DNA of 64,000 nucleotides from Mycolicibacterium arenosum (GTDB lineage Bacteria; Actinomycetota; Actinomycetes; Mycobacteriales; Mycobacteriaceae): the NCBI RefSeq assembly GCF_024320865.1, contig NZ_JANDBD010000012.1, positions 180,792-244,791 on the forward strand, in the 5' to 3' direction. A program made the position numbers and the translations under genes. Numbering within the stretch: position 1 is the stretch's first letter; each line of letters starts with the position of its first letter. Shown piece by piece: positions 35,779 to 42,761 of this stretch. The notes under the pieces were generated by a model. That model saw only the letters and a program-made list of their open reading frames with translations, was not told the origin of the DNA and ran no database searches.

Positions 35779-37045
35779 CCCAGGCCAGCCGAACCCCGCT
35801 GAAGATCTGCCGACGGATCGGGTGGTCCCAGTTGCGGAAGCTGGGCCGCAGGATCCCGGCCGCCACGGACCACGCCCCGCCGCGCAGCACGTGAAAGTCG
35901 CCGCCGAAGAACGGCTGCGTGTACTGCTCGTAGAGCATCGGGGTGAAACCCGGCCACGGCCGGATCGGGGAGGAGGTCCACTCCCACACGTCGCCCAGCA
36001 TCTGCTCGGCGCCGTAGGCGGAGGCACCCCCTGGATAGGCCCCGACGGGCGCGGGGCGCAATGCGTCGCCGCCGAGGTTCGCCAGTGCTCCGGTGGGTTC
36101 TCCGGATCCCCAGGGGAAGCGGCGGCGGCGCCCCACCGCCGGATCCCAGGCGCAGGCCTTCTCCCACTCCTCTTCGGTGGGCAACCGCGCGCCGGCCCAC
36201 GCCGCGTAGGCCTCGGCTTCGAAGTAGCTCACGTGTTGGACGGGTTCGTCGTCGGGGATCTGCTCGACGTGACCGAATCGGATTCGCGACCCGTCGGGTC
36301 TCCAGAACTGCGGCGCAACGAGATTCGCGTTCTGCCGATGCTGCCACCCGCGCTCGGACCACCATCGGGGCTCGCGGTATCCCCCGTCGGCGATGAACAC
36401 ACGCCACTCGCCGTTGGTGACCGGAACACGCCCGATCCGGAACGACGGCACGTCGACGAGGTGAGCGGATCGCTCGTTGTCGAGGGACTGCGGTTCGTCG
36501 GCGGCGTCGACGCCGAGGACGAACGGGCCGCCCGGCACCGGCACCGAGGTGCCCGCGACACCCGGCCGACCCGGAGGCAGCGGCGTCCCCGAGTCGAGCA
36601 GAGCCGGGCCGGTGCGCAGGTTCAGCGCCTGAAGCATGGTCTCGTCGTGCTGATTCTCGTGGCTGACGACCAGTCCGAACGTGAAGTCGTCGGCGTCGTC
36701 GGGCAGCGCGTCGAGGCTGTCGAGCGCCTTGTCGCGGACGGTCGCACAGTAGGTGCGGGCGTCGGTCGGCGGGAGCAGCGGCAGATCGACTCTGCTGGCA
36801 CGTGAGTTCTGGAAGGCGTCGTAGCAGCGCTCGACATTGGGTTCGAGCAGACCCGGCCGGGCGGGGTCGTTGCCGCGCAGCAGCCACAACTCCTCCTGCC
36901 AGCCGATGTGGGCCAGGTCCCAGACCAGCGGGCTCATCAGCGGGTCGTACTGCCGGAGCAACTCGGTGTCGTCGAGATCGACCAGCCGCAGCGTGCGTTC
37001 CCGTGCCAGGGTCAGGTCCCTGGCGAGTGCCTCGCGCGAACTCAC
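35771..37045 (-). CDS. egtB: Hercynine oxygenase (sulfoxide synthase) EgtB
   Basis: 424 residues from GTG 37045 with GGAGG upstream. A non-haem iron enzyme that joins gamma-glutamylcysteine to hercynine with O2. The N-terminal DinB-like domain carries the three iron ligands His46 (WDLAHIGW), His129 and His133 (SHENQHDE). The C-terminal FGE-sulfatase domain is marked by PVTNGEWRVFIADGGY, RLPTEEEWEKACAWDP and HVLRGGAWSVAAGILRPSFRNWDHP. Overlaps the egtA stop (GTGA). Confidence 0.95.
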   Translation of the reverse strand: MSSREALARDLTLARERTLRLVDLDDTELLRQYDPLMSPLVWDLAHIGWQEELWLLRGNDPARPGLLEPNVERCYDAFQNSRASRVDLPLLPPTDARTYCATVRDKALDSLDALPDDADDFTFGLVVSHENQHDETMLQALNLRTGPALLDSGTPLPPGRPGVAGTSVPVPGGPFVLGVDAADEPQSLDNERSAHLVDVPSFRIGRVPVTNGEWRVFIADGGYREPRWWSERGWQHRQNANLVAPQFWRPDGSRIRFGHVEQIPDDEPVQHVSYFEAEAYAAWAGARLPTEEEWEKACAWDPAVGRRRRFPWGSGEPTGALANLGGDALRPAPVGAYPGGASAYGAEQMLGDVWEWTSSPIRPWPGFTPMLYEQYTQPFFGGDFHVLRGGAWSVAAGILRPSFRNWDHPIRRQIFSGVRLAWDV

Positions 37046-38325
37046 GATCGACCTCCGGCCACCTCGATGACCGCCGCCTCGATTCCGTGCTCGACGACGC
37101 GATCGGAGAAGTCGTCGGCGGCGCTGCGTCCGCTCTCCACCGCGGCGAGCAGTCGCGCCATGCCATCGGCGAGATCGGCGGGCGCGCGCTCGGCGGCGGC
37201 GCTCACGCACTGCACCGCCGACTGCTGCAACCGGCGATCGGCGAGACCCACGCGCGCGGCGCGGTCCCATGCGGTCGCGACATCCGCGGTGGCCGCCGTG
37301 GCAACGGCAGCCGCAGCGGGGTCGTCGAGCAACGTGACGAGGGTGAACACCACAGCAGGCCAAACCGATTCGGGCAGGCTGTCCAGATATCGGATCTCCA
37401 GGAATCCTCGCGGCCGGACCGGGGGGAAGAGCGTCGTGAGGTGGTAATCGAGGTCCGCCTCGGTGGGACGGCGCTCGCCGAGCAGCGTGCGCCCGTCCGC
37501 CCAGTCGACGAACGGCACCCAGTCCGTCACCGGAACCGCGGCACCACCGGGGGTGCGCTCGCGCACCAGCATGACCGGGGCGCGCAACGCGTATTGCGAC
37601 CAGTCGTTGACGGGGTCGTCGCCGCTGGCGCCCAGCACCGGGCCGCACCGTGCCGAATCGAGCTGACTCCAGACCCGCTGCCGCGTGCTGCGCCAGCCGG
37701 AGAATTTCGCATGAAGCAGAGGCGAATTGGCGGCGATGGCGATCATCGTGGGTCCCAGTGCGTGCGCCAACCGGACGCGGTCGGCCCAGCCGTCGCGCGG
37801 GCCTGCATCCACGTTGACCTGAACCGAGGCCGTGGACGTCATCATCGCGGCACCCGCGTCCGCGGTCCCGCTGGCCGCGAAGAAGCGCTCCATCGCGCGG
37901 TAGCGGTCACCGGGGTTGATGCGCTTCGCGGGACGCAGCGGGTCGGCGCCGAGCAGCACCAGACCGAGACCATGCGCGGCGAAGGCCCGTGTCAGGACCT
38001 CGCTGTCGGCGCGCATCGCGGCGATGGCGGCCACCGGCCCGTCGAAGGGCGGGCCGGACAGTTCGACGGCGCCACCCGGTTCGACTGTGATGAGACTGCC
38101 GCCGGGCAGTGCGGGCACGGTCGCGATGATGTCGGTGATGCGGTCCCAGGTGGGACGCTCCACCGGGTCCGCGAGATCGAAGCAGTGCGCCTCGATCTCG
38201 AGGCCCACCTTCCCGGTGCGACCGTCGATCAGGCAGTCGCCGCCGATGTGCAGTGCGGCGTCCGCCGCGCTGGTCAGGTCGACGTCGGGTCGGGTTCCGC
38301 ACAGCCCCGAAGTGGAGGTGGTCAT
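37042..38325 (-). CDS. egtA: Glutamate-cysteine ligase EgtA
   Basis: 427 residues from ATG 38325. It supplies gamma-glutamylcysteine for EgtB. GCS2-type ATP-grasp-like ligase: KVGLEIEAHCFDL at the N terminus, GGSLITVEPGGAVELSGPPF, MMTSTASVQVNVDAG and GFLEIRYLDSLPE. First of five genes, each overlapping the next, so the pathway enzymes are made together. A 20-codon open frame ends on this ATG (ATGA at 38322-38325). Equivalent to Rv3704c. Confidence 0.94.
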   Translation of the reverse strand: MTTSTSGLCGTRPDVDLTSAADAALHIGGDCLIDGRTGKVGLEIEAHCFDLADPVERPTWDRITDIIATVPALPGGSLITVEPGGAVELSGPPFDGPVAAIAAMRADSEVLTRAFAAHGLGLVLLGADPLRPAKRINPGDRYRAMERFFAASGTADAGAAMMTSTASVQVNVDAGPRDGWADRVRLAHALGPTMIAIAANSPLLHAKFSGWRSTRQRVWSQLDSARCGPVLGASGDDPVNDWSQYALRAPVMLVRERTPGGAAVPVTDWVPFVDWADGRTLLGERRPTEADLDYHLTTLFPPVRPRGFLEIRYLDSLPESVWPAVVFTLVTLLDDPAAAAVATAATADVATAWDRAARVGLADRRLQQSAVQCVSAAAERAPADLADGMARLLAAVESGRSAADDFSDRVVEHGIEAAVIEVAGGRS

Positions 38326-38384
38326 GCAACCGGCCCCTTTCGGGTGTGGGCAGCGCCCTTGAGGTGACGCGCGATCTCATCCAT
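38322..38384 (-). CDS. Possible 20-residue leader ORF coupled to egtA
   Basis: ATG at 38384 opens MDEIARHLKGAAHTRKGPVA, whose TGA overlaps the egtA ATG by 4 nt, the same junction style used throughout the egt operon. No ribosome site or clear leaderless promoter precedes it, so it may be unused. If translated, it would couple egtA translation to its own. Contains two His and no Cys. Confidence 0.35.
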   Translation of the reverse strand: MDEIARHLKGAAHTRKGPVA

Positions 38385-38440
38385 CTTGGGCGAGCGCTCT
38401 GACAAAGTCGTGCGAATTCGCCGCGTTCGACGGTTTGCCG

Positions 38441-39082
38441 TTATTGCCCCAGCGAGTTCTGCATCGCCCCGGCCAGCACGTTCGCGGCAGGACCGCCGTT
38501 GCCCGGTTGGCAGACTTTCGCTTGCAGCAGAACGTTCTCCCGCAGCCGGGTCTGCACGAAACATCGGCGGTCTATACCCGCTTCCTGCTTAACCCACACG
38601 GCGTCGGTCGGCGTGACCGTCGTTCCCGTGAAGGTCCACACCTCGTTGACGAAGTCCTCCAGGTGCATCGTCGTGGTCTGGCCCGAGCATCCGCGGGTGC
38701 GGTCGACGACGCGCTGGAACGCCCTGGTCGCGGCGTCGTTGGTGGCGAACACCCCGACCGCCTGCTTGACCAGGTGCGTGTCGTCGTTCGGCGCGCGCTG
38801 CGCGACCGCGCCGTTGAACGACGCCAGATCGGGGTCGGCGTAGACGTCGGGCAAGCCCACGTCGGCCCAGTTGTTGCACTGCGGCTCGTCGATCCAGAAC
38901 GCCTGGAACGGCGCGGTGAAGGTCGACTCGAACGTCATGGGGGCACCCACGATGTTGCCGACCGAGCCCTTGCCGAGCACCGCGTACGAGACGACGCCGG
39001 GGTCGGACGGGCGGGCGGCGGCGGGCGCGGCCGCCGCGAGCGCCAGCGCGATCCCGGCGAGCGCCGTCGTGGTCACACGCAC
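38441..39082 (-). CDS. Secreted sensor-domain (PknH extracellular domain-like) protein, Rv3705c-like
   Basis: 213 residues from GTG 39082. A signal peptide (MRVTTTALAGIALALAAAAPAAA) is followed by a domain with the PknH_C/LprH look: SFNGAVAQRAPNDDTHLVKQAVGVFATNDAATRAFQRVVDRTRGCSGQTT...; four cysteines could form two disulfides (CNNW, RGCSG, RRCFV, KVCQ). Its ligand is unknown. It starts 3 nt after the Ohr gene, so they share a transcript, and in M. tuberculosis the Rv3705c gene also flanks egtA. Confidence 0.75.
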   Translation of the reverse strand: MRVTTTALAGIALALAAAAPAAARPSDPGVVSYAVLGKGSVGNIVGAPMTFESTFTAPFQAFWIDEPQCNNWADVGLPDVYADPDLASFNGAVAQRAPNDDTHLVKQAVGVFATNDAATRAFQRVVDRTRGCSGQTTTMHLEDFVNEVWTFTGTTVTPTDAVWVKQEAGIDRRCFVQTRLRENVLLQAKVCQPGNGGPAANVLAGAMQNSLGQ

Positions 39083-39085
39083 GGG

Positions 39086-39517
39086 CTAGAGAACCTTCGC
39101 CGACAGTTCGACGTCGATGTTGCCGCGGGTGGCCTTGGAGTACGGGCAGACGCCGTGCGCCTTCTCCATCAGGTCGTCGGCGACATCCTGTTCCAGCCCC
39201 GGAAGGTACCCGATGAGGCGGGCGGTCAGCCCGAAGCCGCCGTCGGAACCCTTGCCGATGCCGATCTGCGCGGTGATCCCCGAGGCGTCGTCGATGGCGA
39301 TCTTCTCGGTGCGGGCGACCAGACGCAGCGCTCCGAGGAAACACGCGGCGTAGCCGGCGGAGAACAGCAACTCCGGGTTGACGCCCTCACCGCTGCCGCC
39401 CATCTCCTTGGGCGGCCGGGTGTCGAGGTCGATCTTTCCGTCGGTCGACTTCACGTGGCCGTCGCGGCCGCCGCCGCTCGCCGTGGATTCCGCGGTGTAT
39501 ACGACGTCGATGCTCAT
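39086..39517 (-). CDS. ohr: Organic hydroperoxide resistance protein, Ohr/OsmC family
   Basis: 143 residues from ATG 39517, the usual length. Ohr reduces organic and fatty-acid hydroperoxides using two cysteines, here in GYAACFLGALRL and HGVCPYSKATRGNIDV. YTAESTASGGGRDGHVKSTDGKIDLDTRPPKEMGG at the N terminus is Ohr-specific. Usually controlled by OhrR; no ohrR is in this window. Neighbours are the ergothioneine operon and two catalase genes. Confidence 0.92.
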   Translation of the reverse strand: MSIDVVYTAESTASGGGRDGHVKSTDGKIDLDTRPPKEMGGSGEGVNPELLFSAGYAACFLGALRLVARTEKIAIDDASGITAQIGIGKGSDGGFGLTARLIGYLPGLEQDVADDLMEKAHGVCPYSKATRGNIDVELSAKVL

Positions 39518-39576
39518 GGCTCGATAATGCCAGTCAGGCAGCGGGGGGGTGGAGGAGCGGAGCGACCGGGCGGGCG

Positions 39577-39816
39577 TTAACCGTAGCGGCGTCGGAACTT
39601 CTCCACCTGGCCTGCTGAATCGAGTACGCGCCTGGTGCCCGTCCAGAACGGATGCGAATCGGCCGACACCTCCACGACGACGAGCGGATACGTGTTGCCG
39701 TCCTTCCACTCGATCGTCCGTGCGCTGGTCATCGTCGACCGCGTGAGGAACGCCGTGCCGGTGATGGCGTCCTGGAACACGACGGGGTGGTAGTCGGGGT
39801 GGATGTCGGATTTCAT
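39577..39816 (-). CDS. rpmE2: Ribosomal protein L31 type B (zinc-free form)
   Basis: 79 residues from ATG 39816 behind GAGGAGG. MKSDIHPDYHPVVFQDAITGTAFLTRSTM and DSHPFWTGTRRVLDSAGQVEKFRRRYG are typical of type B L31; it has no CxxC and so needs no zinc. It replaces the zinc form during zinc starvation. The ATG overlaps the mrf stop (ATGA), placing it in the Zur-controlled unit. Confidence 0.93.
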   Translation of the reverse strand: MKSDIHPDYHPVVFQDAITGTAFLTRSTMTSARTIEWKDGNTYPLVVVEVSADSHPFWTGTRRVLDSAGQVEKFRRRYG

Positions 39817-41000
39817 CGCGTGCCCTCCTCGGTGGCTCCGGGTGCGGCGGCGCCTTCGGCTTCGCCGCACGGGTCCTCGTGCCAGTCGCCGAACGGGTCC
39901 GGGTAGCCCGCCCAGTCGTCCGGCACCGCCAGTTCGTCGTCGGTCAGCAGAGCATCTCGCAGCGTGTCGTCGATCGCGATGGGACTCGCCCCGCACGCGA
40001 GCACGGTGATCGAGGTGTGACGATCGCCGAACCTGTACTCCCACAGCAGGTCTGCGAACACCCGACGCTCGGGATCGACGTACGCGACCTCCGATGCGGT
40101 CATCGCGGCCAGCCACTTGCCCGCGGACTCGACATGCAGGCCGCCACCCGCGGTTTCGAGCCACATGACGTGGTGATGGCGGCTGGCCAGCCACAGCCGG
40201 CCCCGCGCCCGCACGACCCCGTCGAGCAGTACGTCGAGCGCGGTGTGCAGCCGGTCGGGGTGAAACGGTCTGCGCGCGTGGAACTCGAAGAGGTGGACCG
40301 CGCCGTGCGGCTCCAGCGGTGGCTGTCCGGCGAGCAGCGGGCCGTGCGGATGGTCGCTTCTCCCCCGCCGGGCGTTCGGCTCGAGGTGCGCGAGCGCGAG
40401 TTCGAGATGGGCGACGCCGGTGGTGACGCGCGCCCGTGCGGCGAGTCGACGCAACACGGCGAGGAGTGTCGACTCGGGGCGGTCGAGGACCACCACGTCG
40501 GCGAACTCGACCTGACCGACGACGACCTGAGCGACGGTGCGGCCGTCGTCGAGTTCGTCCTCGCCGAGAGCCTGCGGCAGCCAGGTGGCGGCGTCGACGG
40601 CCACGACGACCGCCGCCACCTCGACGTCACGGCCCGCGGGTCCGTCGAGGTAGCCGGGCCCGACCCGCACCCGGACCTGCGCGATGGCGCGGCAGATCGG
40701 TTCCGGCTCAAGCCACGGCGCCAGATGCACGACGACGCGGTGCACGTCGTCTCGTCGGTGCAGGCGCCGCAGCAGCACCAGCAGGTCGTTGCGGATCGTG
40801 CAGGACACGCAGCCGCGTTCCAATTCGAGCGGAACCGCGGAACTCGACAGGACGCCGTTGCGCGTTCCGATGACGGTGCGCAGCACCACCTGGCCGTCGA
40901 ACCGGTGATGCACGACCAGTGTTCCCGGCTGTCGCAACAGCTCCCTCACCACCGCGTCGGTGTCGCCTTGGCCCGCGACGAGTATCACCGGCGTGCGCAT
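39813..41000 (-). CDS. mrf: Mrf-like ribosome hibernation recruiting factor (CobW/COG0523-like)
   Basis: 395 residues from ATG 41000 behind GGAGG. COG0523-like architecture: an N-terminal GTPase-like domain with a cysteine motif ERGCVSC (Cys64, Cys67) and a C-terminal CobW_C domain (AVHLFEFHARRPFHPDRLHTALDVLLDGVVRARGRLWLASRHHHVMWLETAG). The usual P-loop GxxGxGKT is replaced by VAGQGDTDAVV. In M. smegmatis, Mrf recruits the hibernation protein MPY to zinc-free ribosomes; the setting among C- ribosomal genes with Zur boxes matches. Confidence 0.82.
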   Translation of the reverse strand: MRTPVILVAGQGDTDAVVRELLRQPGTLVVHHRFDGQVVLRTVIGTRNGVLSSSAVPLELERGCVSCTIRNDLLVLLRRLHRRDDVHRVVVHLAPWLEPEPICRAIAQVRVRVGPGYLDGPAGRDVEVAAVVVAVDAATWLPQALGEDELDDGRTVAQVVVGQVEFADVVVLDRPESTLLAVLRRLAARARVTTGVAHLELALAHLEPNARRGRSDHPHGPLLAGQPPLEPHGAVHLFEFHARRPFHPDRLHTALDVLLDGVVRARGRLWLASRHHHVMWLETAGGGLHVESAGKWLAAMTASEVAYVDPERRVFADLLWEYRFGDRHTSITVLACGASPIAIDDTLRDALLTDDELAVPDDWAGYPDPFGDWHEDPCGEAEGAAAPGATEEGTR

Positions 41001-41017
41001 GCATCCTCCTTATTGGG

Positions 41018-41082
41018 AATGATTGTCATTAAGATGGTGTTGACGCTACAGTCCTCGATGCCACTTGTCGAAAATCGTTTTC
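41018..41082. promoter_or_regulatory. Divergent promoter with two Zur boxes (mrf-rpmE2 / rpmB2-rpmG2-rpsN2-rpsR2)
   Basis: Box A is AATGATTGTCATT (41018-41030) and box B GAAAATCGTTTTC (41070-41082), both fitting mycobacterial Zur palindromes. Rightward, TTGTCA (41023-41028, inside box A) and TACAGT (41047-41052) form -35/-10 with 18 nt between. Leftward, TCGACA (41071-41066, at the edge of box B) and TAGCGT (41048-41043) have 17 nt between. Zinc-bound Zur would block both. Confidence 0.75.
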
Positions 41083-41100
41083 ATTAAGCGAGGAGAGTTC

Positions 41101-41337
41101 GTGTCCGCCCACTGCCAGGTCACCGGGCGCCGTCCCGGCTTCGGCAATACCGTGTCGCACTCGCACCGGCGCACGCGCAGGCGTTGGTCGCCCAACATCC
41201 AGTCCAAGACGTACTTCCTGCCCTCGGAGGGCAGGCGGGTGACACTGCGCGTGAGCACCAAGGGGATCAAGGTCATCGACCGCGACGGCATCGAGGCCGT
41301 CGTCGCACGGATTCGAAAGAATGGAGAGAGAATCTGA
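41101..41337 (+). CDS. rpmB2: Ribosomal protein L28 (zinc-free paralogue)
   Basis: 78 residues from GTG 41101 with AGGAGAG upstream. CQVTGRRPGFGNTVSHSHRRTRRRWSPNIQ is the L28 core; only one cysteine remains (Cys4), so the zinc knuckle of the C+ form is lost. First gene of four overlapping C- ribosomal genes induced by zinc shortage. An open frame extends to 41065 but crosses Zur box B. Confidence 0.92.
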   Translation: MSAHCQVTGRRPGFGNTVSHSHRRTRRRWSPNIQSKTYFLPSEGRRVTLRVSTKGIKVIDRDGIEAVVARIRKNGERI

Positions 41338-41501
41338 TGGCACGCAACGAGATTCGTCCTATCGTGAAGCTCCGCTCGACGGCGGGCACGGGCTACACCT
41401 ACGTCACGCGGAAGAACCGCCGCAACGATCCCGACCGCATGGTGGTCACCAAGTACGACCCGGTGATCCGGCGGCACGTCGCGTTTCGCGAGGAGCGCTG
41501 A
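41337..41501 (+). CDS. rpmG2: Ribosomal protein L33 (zinc-free paralogue)
   Basis: 54 residues; the ATG shares its A with the rpmB2 stop (TGATG). MARNEIRPIVKLRSTAGTGYTYVTRKNRRNDPDRMVVTKYDPVIRRHVAFREER is L33 without any cysteine, the C- form. Confidence 0.92.
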   Translation: MARNEIRPIVKLRSTAGTGYTYVTRKNRRNDPDRMVVTKYDPVIRRHVAFREER

Positions 41502-41502
41502 C

Positions 41503-41808
41503 GTGGCCAAGAAGTCGAAGATCGCGGCCAACGAGCGCCGCCGCGTGATCGTCGCGCGCTACGCCGAGCGGCGCGCGGAACTCAAGCGGCTCATCGCATC
41601 TCCCGCGACCGCACCCGATCTCAGGCAGGCGGCGCAGAGCGAGCTCACCCGGCAACCGCGTGACGCCAGCCCCGTCCGGGTGCGCAACCGCGACGCCGTC
41701 GACGGCCGACCTCGAGGGCACCTGCGCAAGTTCGGCCTGTCCAGGGTGCGGGTGCGCGAGATGGCCCACGACGGGCAGCTGCCGGGCGTCCGGAAGTCGA
41801 GCTGGTGA
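41503..41808 (+). CDS. rpsN2: Ribosomal protein S14 (zinc-free, long form)
   Basis: 101 residues from GTG 41503, one base after the rpmG2 stop. MAKKSKIAANERRRVIVARYAERRAELK and the C-terminal RPRGHLRKFGLSRVRVREMAHDGQLPGVRKSSW are the long S14 type. It has no CxxC pairs, unlike the 61-residue zinc-binding S14. Confidence 0.94.
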   Translation: MAKKSKIAANERRRVIVARYAERRAELKRLIASPATAPDLRQAAQSELTRQPRDASPVRVRNRDAVDGRPRGHLRKFGLSRVRVREMAHDGQLPGVRKSSW

Positions 41809-42062
41809 TGGCGAAGCCCAGCCGGGTTCGCAAGGACGAGCCCCGAAAGCCGAAGCGCAATCTGCTTGCCAGCGTGGGGGTTTCGCACGTCGACTACAAG
41901 GACACCTCGACGCTTCGACTGTTCCTTACCGACCGCGGCAAGATCCGCTCGCGACACGTCACCGGGTTGACGGTGCAGCAGCAACGTCAGGTGGCGACGG
42001 CCGTCAAGAACGCGCGGGAGATGGCGCTGCTACCACCGGCCGGTCCGGTCAGAACACCGTGA
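41808..42062 (+). CDS. rpsR2: Ribosomal protein S18 (zinc-free paralogue)
   Basis: 84 residues from ATG 41808 sharing a base with the rpsN2 stop. KPKRNLLASVGVSHVDYKDTSTLRLFLTDRGKIRSRHVTGLTVQQQRQVATAVKNAREMALLP is S18; the cysteines of the C+ form are absent. The last gene of the Zur-regulated unit. It overlaps the convergent lipoprotein gene by 14 nt. Confidence 0.93.
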   Translation: MAKPSRVRKDEPRKPKRNLLASVGVSHVDYKDTSTLRLFLTDRGKIRSRHVTGLTVQQQRQVATAVKNAREMALLPPAGPVRTP

Positions 42063-42573
42063 TGGTGCAGTACGTCCGCGGCGGGGATGGGTACGGCCAC
42101 GCGAAGTGTCCGACGTCGGACGGGCAGGCCTGCTGGTCACGCACGTCGAGACGTCTCGTGATCTGAACGAGCACACCCTGCTGGTCGCGATCGGTGCAGT
42201 CCGCGCGCACCATCACGCCGATCGGCATCTCCATGACGTAGCAGTGATCGGCGACGAGGTTCGGCACCAGACACAGCCGTGACGTGGCGTCATCGGCGAA
42301 GTCCGACGGCAGCTGCTGGTACTCGTTGCTCGGACACCGCCCGGCGTCGTCGCTCAGGGCACCGACGGTGTAACTCGGGTCCTCGGCGCAGGACACCTCA
42401 CTCGCGTGCAGCATCTGGGGGGCGGTCGACGGGATCTTCACGCAGTCGCCGACACCGAAGACCTTCGTACCGGCGCGGGGGGCGGGCTCACTCACCAGGC
42501 TGCAGCCCGACAGCGCCAACACCAGGCCGAGCATCGCGAGCAGCACCACCCGCGCTGCGTGCCATGACGTCAT
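42049..42573 (-). CDS. Hypothetical lipoprotein, LppU-like
   Basis: 174 residues. A lipobox LVLALSGC (Cys24) closes the signal peptide, so the mature protein is likely lipid-anchored. Six further cysteines (VGDCVKIPS, VSCAEDP, GRCPSN, SRLCLVP, DHCYVM, DCTDRD, QACPS, YCTI region) suggest several disulfides. The VGDCVKI...VSCAEDPSYTVG pattern is shared with LppU-type mycobacterial lipoproteins of unknown function. Confidence 0.75.
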   Translation of the reverse strand: MTSWHAARVVLLAMLGLVLALSGCSLVSEPAPRAGTKVFGVGDCVKIPSTAPQMLHASEVSCAEDPSYTVGALSDDAGRCPSNEYQQLPSDFADDATSRLCLVPNLVADHCYVMEMPIGVMVRADCTDRDQQGVLVQITRRLDVRDQQACPSDVGHFAWPYPSPPRTYCTITVF

Positions 42574-42686
42574 GGGTCACGACATTCCCATGAACGTCAC
42601 GCCGACGCCACAGTTTGCACAAAAGTAGACAATTTTCTCACAGTTCACTCCGGAATTACGGACCTGTGATTCGTCGGCGTGTCGGC

Positions 42687-42754
42687 TCTCGCGAGTTCTA
42701 CGTCTTTGTCGTGGACTTCGTAACGACTACGACGATTTCGTAGAACTCGCGAGA
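42687..42754 (-). terminator. Large hairpin after the catalase gene
   Basis: TCTCGCGAGTTCTACG (42687-42702) and its exact reverse complement (42739-42754) form a 16-bp stem. The 36-nt interior can fold again (GTCGTGG with CTACGAC). It begins 7 nt after the catalase stop. There is no T-run, so it is a probable but atypical terminator, perhaps serving both directions. Confidence 0.55.
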
Positions 42755-42761
42755 CGCCAAC

